Positions 63,937 through 64,000 of a stretch of 64,000 bases of DNA are shown here, piece by piece. The notes under the pieces are model-generated. The model saw nothing but the letters and a program-made list of their open reading frames with translations. It did no database searches and was not told the origin of the DNA. Each line of letters begins with the position of its first letter. Position 1 is the first letter of the stretch. The position numbers were made by a program, and so were the translations under genes. The DNA comes from Methylobacterium sp. Leaf465 (GTDB lineage: Bacteria > Pseudomonadota > Alphaproteobacteria > Rhizobiales > Beijerinckiaceae), in contig NZ_LMRA01000007.1 of assembly GCF_001424705.1 (NCBI RefSeq), forward strand, positions 143,585-207,584, written 5' to 3'.

Positions 63937-64000
63937 ATGACCCAGACAGTGAAGCCGGACCGTCCGATCTGGCCCTCCGTCCCGGACGACCGTCCGCCGC
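63937..64000 (+). CDS. Start of a gene cut by the window edge
   Basis: ATG 63937 is preceded by AGGAG at ideal spacing and opens a frame reading MTQTVKPDRPIWPSVPDDRPP that runs off the window. Too little is seen to name a family. Confidence 0.55.
   Translation, partial: MTQTVKPDRPIWPSVPDDRPP

Overview
The window is very GC-rich, densely coding DNA from an alphaproteobacterium of the order Hyphomicrobiales (Rhizobiales), most likely Methylobacterium or a close relative. The main evidence is the flagellar locus. It has the order flgB-flgC-fliE-flgG-flgA-flgI-motE-flgH-fliL-fliP, carries the Rhizobiales-specific genes motC, motE and an ftcR/rem-type regulator, and has a motA-fliM-fliN-fliG-flhB cluster. 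The genus is inferred from general style and base composition, not proven. No rRNA, tRNA, CRISPR array, insertion sequence or prophage was seen. Many start codons are GTG or TTG, and ATGA, GTGA or TGATG overlaps between genes are common.

Layout. 1-1.6 kb: a tiny membrane peptide and an MFS transporter. 1.6-9.7 kb: a fructose-uptake unit on the minus strand (fruB, fruK, fruA, then an OprB-type porin) with a divergent LacI-family regulator; palindromic operators lie between regulator and operon. 9.8-13.5 kb: a 65-residue unknown protein, a large two-haem cytochrome c and an MHS-type MFS symporter. 13.6-27.8 kb: one long run of flagellar genes on the plus strand (basal-body rod, P-ring and L-ring, fliL, fliP, fliF, a fliH-like gene, motB, motC, fliK, a lytic transglycosylase). 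27.9-30.1 kb: a cupin, two small unknown genes, an AT-rich gap and the flagellar regulator ftcR. 30.4-35.5 kb: motA, fliM, an unknown gene, fliN, fliG, flhB and another unknown gene, all on the minus strand.

35.7-37.3 kb: a DUF3606 protein, dUTPase and a CitE-like lyase. 37.5-43.2 kb: the Pho regulon pstS-pstC-pstA-pstB-phoU-phoB behind a three-repeat Pho box, with no phoR. 43.3-49.2 kb: a matrixin-type metalloprotease with C-terminal repeats, an SDR, a DHA2-type MFS pump, an alpha/beta hydrolase, a beta-hydroxyacid dehydrogenase and a tail-anchored unknown protein. 49.4-50.0 kb: two decayed gene remnants, one from a GGDEF protein. 50.0-51.6 kb: a divergent Lrp/AsnC regulator and EamA exporter around an inverted repeat. 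51.7-57.8 kb: a GntR regulator, an NTF2-like protein and a branched-chain-type ABC importer in which LivM, LivG and LivF are one 822-residue polypeptide. 57.9-64 kb: an orphan receiver, a methyltransferase, a DUF6883/DUF4926-like pair, an exonuclease, a PAP2-type membrane phosphatase, SelO, a small unknown gene and the first codons of a gene that leaves the window.

The most interesting items are the single-chain LivMGF protein with a degenerate signature motif in its first ATPase domain, a sigma-54-like promoter in front of its operon, the two-gene DUF4926/DUF6883 cassette, two unknown proteins embedded in the switch/motor operon, the fructose PTS operon carrying its own porin, and the cluster of gene remnants behind the Lrp gene.
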